35,946 nt of DNA from Bacteroidota bacterium. GTDB lineage: Bacteria > Bacteroidota > Bacteroidia > Chitinophagales > Saprospiraceae. Below the pieces are notes generated by a model. It saw only the letters and a list, made by a program, of their open reading frames with translations. It was not told the DNA's origin and made no database searches. Below, piece after piece: positions 32,103 through 35,946 of this stretch. Numbering within the stretch: the first letter of the stretch is position 1; each line of letters begins with the position of its first letter. The DNA lies in the NCBI GenBank assembly GCA_029781095.1, contig JAKOXM010000060.1, forward strand, positions 1-35,946. Reading direction: 5' to 3'. The position numbers were made by a program, and so were the translations under genes.

Positions 32103-33914
32103 TCAGGAGGCTCCTAGAATAATGTGTTCAAATGGCCCGAGATCCAGAAGCGCATCTCCGGTGGCCGGGCGTACAGATACGGGCTTGTCGTTCAGGTTGC
32201 AAAAGGCGGCATAAGCGTTTCCATCCTGCTCAAAATCAATGCGATAAAGATCGTTTTCTAAGGATAAAACGCTCGTTACGCGGCTTCCGCGCAGGTCAAA
32301 CGCGTCTTCCAGTTCGGCCTTTTGTTCGGGTGAATAGTCGCCCGCGTCGTCGGAAATAAATAATACATTCCCGAGCAATGCATTCACCGTCAGTACGGTT
32401 TGTTGTTGTTCCATTGTCAGGTGCTGGTGATCCCGGCGAAGGATTACGACGTCGGGATCGTTGAGAAAAGCCCGGCCATTCAGTTGCCAGCGCCCGAGCG
32501 TACTGCGGAGCGACAGAAGCGTACTCAAGCGTTCGCGAAAACGGAGGAAAGAAAGCAGGCGATGCTCCCAGGACAAGTGGATATCGCCGCCGATCCTGCA
32601 GTAGTCCGCCTGTCCGAATGCCGCGCCGAGGGGAACGCCACAGGCAAGTATTTTCTTGGTTCCCGCCACTTTTCGCAAAAAATCCATGGCTTCGAACATC
32701 ACCTGCCCGCGGGTTTTACCGGCAGGCGGCGCAATACATACGGCAAAGAGAAAATCAAGTTTTACCAATTCAAAGCCCCATTGGTCCAAAACCATGTGGA
32801 ATACCCCGCCGAGATAATTGCGCACTTCGTTGTTGTAAAAATCGAGAGCATGATACCAGCCGCCCCAGACGGGGTTCCAGCCGACATTCAGAGGCTTGCC
32901 TTTTGCATTTTTCAGCAACCAGTCGGGGTGTTTTTTTGCCAGATCCGAATCCCCGGCTGCAACAAACGGAGCAAGCCAAAGGCCGGGAAGCAGCTTGTGT
33001 TCACGAATATTACGCGCAAGGAAGCCCATCCCCTTCGGAAAAGCGGGTTTGACCGACAGCCAGTCGCCCACAGCCGTTTGCCAGCCGTCGTCAATCTGGA
33101 AATACGCGGGCGCGGACGGTGTCAATGCAGCAAAGGATTCCAGGTTTTTCAGAAGAATTTCTTCAGATATCTTGTTGAAATGTCTATACCAGCTCGTCCA
33201 GCCAACGGCAGGCATGGCAGCGGGGGCCGGCGTTCCCAGTGTCTGAAAATACCGGTCGAATACTTCCTGCTCGTCGCCCGTCCCCATCCAGAAGTCAAGC
33301 GCCGGAAACGAGTGCTGCAATCGCAGTCCGTCCATGTCCTTGCGTACGGTAAGTATCCCGTTCGGGTGGTCGTACAGGAAGAGGGTGAAGCCCGTGCTTT
33401 CATTGAGCGAGCCCAAAAACTGTACCCCGGAACGCTGTTCCGGAAATTGTACCCCGGAACGCTGTTCCGGAAATTGCGCTCCGGAACGGCGTTCCGGAGA
33501 TACCACACCCGGAACGGCGTTCCGGGATACAAAGGTGTACGTCCAGGAATGGAGGCAACCTTTTCCGTGCGGAATGCCGGGAATGTGTTCGTCGCCGTAA
33601 AGACCCATATACCGCCTCGCTACACGTCGCAAACGAGGAATATCTGCCGTCACCGGCAGAAGGCGGCTTTCACTCCATGACTGAAATCCGTTGGCAAAAA
33701 AATATGAATCCGCCGGAAAAGAGACATTGAATTGAATTTCAAGGCGTTGAACAGTTACATCCTCTTTCGGATGCAGAAATACGGAGTACCGCTCTCCGCC
33801 GTTTTCCGGCTGGTGCTGAAAATCGATATGGATTTCGTCGAACGAGTTGGCTCGCCCCGGGAGGGGATTATAGGTTTTATCGTTTACTCGGAGGACGGCT
33901 TGACGGAACTGCAT
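32103..33914 (-). CDS. GH36-type alpha-galactosidase with an in-frame palindromic repeat insert
   Basis: A 603-residue glycosidase of clan GH-D. The N-terminal beta-sandwich (NGFQSWSES) precedes a TIM barrel with VGWTSWYRHFNK, YFQIDDGWQTAVGDW, WLAPFVA, the nucleophile Asp387 (LVKLDFLFA) and probable acid/base Asp444 (CRIGGDIHLSW). It likely frees terminal alpha-galactose from oligosaccharides. No signal peptide is visible, so it is cytoplasmic as judged from this start. Residues about 130-165, in a loop of the beta-sandwich domain, are encoded by four tandem 27/28-bp palindromic units (33421-33528; SRNAVPGVV, SPERRSGAQ, then FPEQRSGVQ twice) that do not break the frame. The gene is divergent from the rRNA methyltransferase gene. 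Confidence 0.85.
   Translation of the reverse strand: MQFRQAVLRVNDKTYNPLPGRANSFDEIHIDFQHQPENGGERYSVFLHPKEDVTVQRLEIQFNVSFPADSYFFANGFQSWSESRLLPVTADIPRLRRVARRYMGLYGDEHIPGIPHGKGCLHSWTYTFVSRNAVPGVVSPERRSGAQFPEQRSGVQFPEQRSGVQFLGSLNESTGFTLFLYDHPNGILTVRKDMDGLRLQHSFPALDFWMGTGDEQEVFDRYFQTLGTPAPAAMPAVGWTSWYRHFNKISEEILLKNLESFAALTPSAPAYFQIDDGWQTAVGDWLSVKPAFPKGMGFLARNIREHKLLPGLWLAPFVAAGDSDLAKKHPDWLLKNAKGKPLNVGWNPVWGGWYHALDFYNNEVRNYLGGVFHMVLDQWGFELVKLDFLFAVCIAPPAGKTRGQVMFEAMDFLRKVAGTKKILACGVPLGAAFGQADYCRIGGDIHLSWEHRLLSFLRFRERLSTLLSLRSTLGRWQLNGRAFLNDPDVVILRRDHQHLTMEQQQTVLTVNALLGNVLFISDDAGDYSPEQKAELEDAFDLRGSRVTSVLSLENDLYRIDFEQDGNAYAAFCNLNDKPVSVRPATGDALLDLGPFEHIILGAS
33421..33528. repeat. Four tandem 27/28-bp palindromic units inside a coding region
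   Basis: Cores CCGGAACGCTGTTCCGG (starting 33427 and 33454) and CCGGAACGGCGTTCCGG (starting 33481 and 33509) are near-perfect palindromes at steps of 27, 27 and 28 bp. The first two units are identical over 27 bp. Because the last step is 28, the fourth unit is read in another frame (RNAVPG rather than PERRSG), so selection seems to act on DNA rather than on peptide. Confidence 0.92.
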
Positions 33915-33955
33915 ACGGAAACAAATTGTGCGGGCAAGTTAGGAAAACCGGCGGG

Positions 33956-33984
33956 TTTGACGCGTCGCTAAAGTCATACCTTTG
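33956..33984 (+). promoter_or_regulatory. Bacteroidota promoter of the RsmB/NOP gene
   Basis: TTTG (33956-33959), 17 bp, then TACCTTTG (33977-33984), a full match to TAnnTTTG. The ATG at 34004 is 20 bp further, giving a leader of about 12 nt without a Shine-Dalgarno sequence. Confidence 0.6.
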
Positions 33985-34003
33985 GCGCTTATTTGCGCAA
34001 AGA

Positions 34004-35239
34004 ATGATGCAAAACAAATTTCACCCCCTGTTGGTCCGCGCCGTCGCACAGGCGCTCCACGCTATTTTCATAGAAAACCGCTACGCCGACAAAGTCATCG
34101 AGACCGCCCTGCGGCAAAACCCCAAGGCGGGCAGCCGCGACCGCGCTTTTATCGCAGAGACGACATACGACATCGTTCGGTACTACCGTCTGTATGTGGA
34201 ACTGTTGGGCAGGACACCCCAGACAGAGTCCGATTTCTGGGAACTGACAGGCATTCATTTCCTTGTGCCGGCCGTTTCATCGGCTTCAGCCTCCGTCGCA
34301 TTGCCGGACTGGAAAGAATTCAAGTCATTGAATTTAAACATTTTAAAGGAAAAATACGCACAAATAAAACAAAATCGGGCCAGCCGTGAAAGCATCCCCG
34401 ACTGGCTGGACGAACTCGGCAGCCGCGAACTTGGTGCGCATTGGGAAGAAACCCTCTCCGCGCTCAACCGCCCCGCACAGGTGGTATTGCGCACCAACCT
34501 GCTGAAAACGGACCGCCGGAGTTTGCAACAAGCCCTGCGCGATGAAGGCGTCGATACGCAAGCGGCAGGGGAATCCGCTGCTCTCCTGCTCACCCGCCGC
34601 CAAAATGTATTTCAGACAAAAGCCTTTAAAAAAGGTCTGTTTGAAGTGCAGGACTTCAGCAGTCAACTGGTTGCGCCCTTTCTCGCGCCCGAACCCGGAA
34701 TGCGCGTGGTAGACGCCTGTGCGGGCGGCGGCGGCAAAACGCTCCACCTGGCAGCGCTGCTCCAAAACAAAGGCAGTCTCATCGCCCTCGATACATTTGC
34801 CTGGAAACTGGACGAACTCCGGTTGCGCGCCCGCCGTGCAGGCGCCGGCAACGTTGAAACGCGGCCTATTGAAAACCGGAAAGTGATCAAACGCCTTTAT
34901 GGCAGCGCCGACAGGCTTCTCCTCGACGTGCCCTGCAGCGGACTCGGCGTATTGCGCCGCAACCCGGATGCCAAGTGGAAACTCACCCCTGAAGCCATTG
35001 AAAAACTGCGCGTTACGCAGCAGGAAATCCTGCAGGATTACAACCGGATCGTCAAGCCGGGCGGGCGTATGGTATATGCCACATGCAGCATCCTGCCTTC
35101 CGAAAACGAAGGGCAGGTCTCGCGGTTTCTGGAAAGCGAGGCGGGGAAAAATTTCGTCTTGCTGGATGAAAAACGCATTCTGCCGCAGGATGCGGGATTT
35201 GACGGTTTTTACATGGCATTGCTGGAAAAAGTGTCGTAG
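34004..35239 (+). CDS. RsmB/NOP-family rRNA (cytosine-C5) methyltransferase
   Basis: A 411-residue SAM-dependent RNA methyltransferase. The N-terminal NusB-like helical part contains KAGSRDRAFIAETTYDIVRY. The catalytic domain has the SAM loop DACAGGGGKTLHLAA, motif IV DVPCSGLGVLRRNPD (Cys311, used for product release), and motif VI ATCSILPSENEGQV (Cys361, the expected nucleophile). It methylates C5 of a cytosine in rRNA; the exact position cannot be told from sequence, although 16S C967-type RsmB is the nearest idea. The start ATG 34004 matches the family (MMQNKFHPLLVRAV) and the promoter above; an in-frame ATG at 33926 lies upstream of that promoter. Confidence 0.92.
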   Translation: MMQNKFHPLLVRAVAQALHAIFIENRYADKVIETALRQNPKAGSRDRAFIAETTYDIVRYYRLYVELLGRTPQTESDFWELTGIHFLVPAVSSASASVALPDWKEFKSLNLNILKEKYAQIKQNRASRESIPDWLDELGSRELGAHWEETLSALNRPAQVVLRTNLLKTDRRSLQQALRDEGVDTQAAGESAALLLTRRQNVFQTKAFKKGLFEVQDFSSQLVAPFLAPEPGMRVVDACAGGGGKTLHLAALLQNKGSLIALDTFAWKLDELRLRARRAGAGNVETRPIENRKVIKRLYGSADRLLLDVPCSGLGVLRRNPDAKWKLTPEAIEKLRVTQQEILQDYNRIVKPGGRMVYATCSILPSENEGQVSRFLESEAGKNFVLLDEKRILPQDAGFDGFYMALLEKVS

Positions 35240-35312
35240 TCAATGAAAGCCGGCATGGCCGTAAAAAAACAGGCGTTTAGCACACCTTGTTAGTTCGTCG
35301 AGGGAGTAGAAA

Positions 35313-35381
35313 AAGGTTGAGGAAGTCCCCGCCCTTCTCAGCCCCTCAACCTTTCTAAACCCTTCTAAACCTTTCTCAACC
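35313..35381. repeat. GGTTGAGAAGG-type repeat with inverted arm (copy 2)
   Basis: AAAGGTTGAGGAAG (35313-35325) and a longer reverse-complement arm (35331-35381, units CCTTTCTAAAC and CTTCTCAACC) lie between the methyltransferase stop and purL. Positions 35357-35381 match 6734-6757 apart from one T, which makes the two loci members of one family. Confidence 0.75.
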
Positions 35382-35442
35382 GTATTTACGACCCGGCGCC
35401 ATCTTTTTTGAAGCCATGCACCCCGTTCTCCCAAGCACTTCT

Positions 35443-35450
35443 TACCTTTG
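35443..35450 (+). promoter_or_regulatory. Candidate -7 element for purL
   Basis: TACCTTTG fully matches TAnnTTTG and is 53 bp before the purL start. No TTTG is found at the usual spacing upstream, so the -33 part is unsupported. Confidence 0.4.
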
Positions 35451-35503
35451 CGGCTTCAAAATCCCGATCCGACCGCTCTGTCATTTTTTCACGTCCCTCG
35501 CAC

Positions 35504-35946
35504 ATGGAGTCTACCGTAGAAACCGCCAAAAACCTCGGCCTGACCGCTGATGAATTTGAAAAAATCAAAGAAATTCTGGGGCGATTGCCCAACTTCACCG
35601 AACTCAGCATTTTTTCGGTGATGTGGAGCGAACACTGCTCCTACAAAAACTCCATCCTGCAACTGAAAACGCTGCCGCGCAGCGGCAAACGCCTGCTCGT
35701 AGGCGCCGGTGAAGAAAATGCCGGTCTGGTCGACATCGGCGACGGGCTCGGCTGCGCCTTCAAGATCGAAAGCCACAACCACCCCTCCGCCATCGAACCT
35801 TACCAGGGCGCGGCAACCGGGGTTGGCGGCATTCACCGCGATATATTTACCATGGGCGCGAGGCCCATCGCTTCCCTGAACAGCCTCCGGTTTGGCGTGC
35901 CGGATACGCCGCACATGAAACGCCTCATCGCAGGCGTGGTAAAAGG
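35504..35946 (+). CDS. purL: Phosphoribosylformylglycinamidine synthase subunit PurL, 5' part (runs off the window)
   Basis: The first 147 codons are visible. The protein begins [20 protein letters not shown] and carries the marks of the small-type Pur[20 protein letters not shown], then [36 protein letters not shown], and [19 protein letters not shown]. It catalyses the ATP-dependent conversion of FGAR to FGAM, using ammonia from PurQ, in the same pathway as purE and purK located 7-8 kb upstream on the other strand. The short N-terminus, without a long FGAR-AT N-terminal domain, indicates the PurSQL system. The gene is read from its own candidate promoter beyond the repeat. The remainder lies beyond the right end. 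Confidence 0.94.
   Translation, partial: MESTVETAKNLGLTADEFEKIKEILGRLPNFTELSIFSVMWSEHCSYKNSILQLKTLPRSGKRLLVGAGEENAGLVDIGDGLGCAFKIESHNHPSAIEPYQGAATGVGGIHRDIFTMGARPIASLNSLRFGVPDTPHMKRLIAGVVK

Noticed and set aside
33421-33528. CRISPR array
   Set aside because: The units follow one another without unique spacers, are palindromic, and lie inside a coding region; no cas gene is present.
32400-33680. A 426-codon open frame antisense to the alpha-galactosidase gene
   Set aside because: The minus strand contains intact GH36 active-site motifs; the antisense frame is a by-product of base composition.

Overview
The window looks like chromosome from a member of the Bacteroidota, most likely a Saprospiria or Chitinophaga type bacterium of moderate GC. 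The evidence is two secreted proteins with C-terminal type IX secretion (T9SS) sorting domains, a large bacterial alpha-2-macroglobulin, a Bacteroidota-specific small family usually mislabelled 'ABC transporter ATPase', several promoters of the Bacteroidota form TTTG-N17/19-TAnnTTTG, and almost no Shine-Dalgarno sequences. I see no rRNA, tRNA, CRISPR array, transposase or phage gene.

Layout. 1-2838: 3' part of an alpha-2-macroglobulin gene, followed by a long palindrome and a fragment of a Uma2-type nuclease gene. 3304-11671 (minus strand): Asp-box beta-propeller T9SS protein, zinc amidase, outer-membrane beta-barrel and a 1042-residue TPR protein. 11937-15227 (plus): MarC-family membrane protein, a two-domain acyltransferase of OlsF type, and an unknown helical protein. 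15240-18024 (minus): NhaD antiporter, a CBS-pair protein and a PyrR-like phosphoribosyltransferase, with a 162-bp inverted-repeat element before the last. 18132-21054 (plus): HdrC-like and HdrB-like iron-sulfur proteins and the 'ABC transporter ATPase' family protein. 21292-24747: large T9SS cell-surface protein. 24844-26614: two-gene conflict-type cassette. 26746-30614 (minus): purE, purK, a small membrane protein, prmC and a sensor histidine kinase. 30776-31426 (minus): M50 metalloprotease-like membrane protein. 31504-32097: a third protein carrying the adaptor domain seen in the cassette. 32103-33914 (minus): GH36-type alpha-galactosidase. 34004-35239: RsmB/NOP rRNA methyltransferase. 35504 to end: start of purL.

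The most interesting content is a set of three proteins that share an EAD11-like effector-associated N-terminal domain. In one it is fused to a trypsin-like protease with an intact His/Asp/Ser triad, in the next gene to a TIR-like domain lacking the usual catalytic Glu, and about 5 kb away to an unrecognised C-terminal domain after a Pro/Gln-rich linker. Shared adaptors with different outputs are typical of bacterial conflict and self/non-self signalling systems, so these may work as one network; that is inference. No STAND NTPase partner lies in the window.

The second theme is an unusual density of short palindromic and tandem repeats between genes. There are two copies each of a GGTTGAGAAGG-type and a CATTGCTTCATTG-type repeat, a GGGTTRY/GGGTTTGC array with 16 G-runs, two long near-perfect palindromes and one MITE-like element. 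Four palindromic 27/28-bp units have also entered the alpha-galactosidase reading frame without breaking it.
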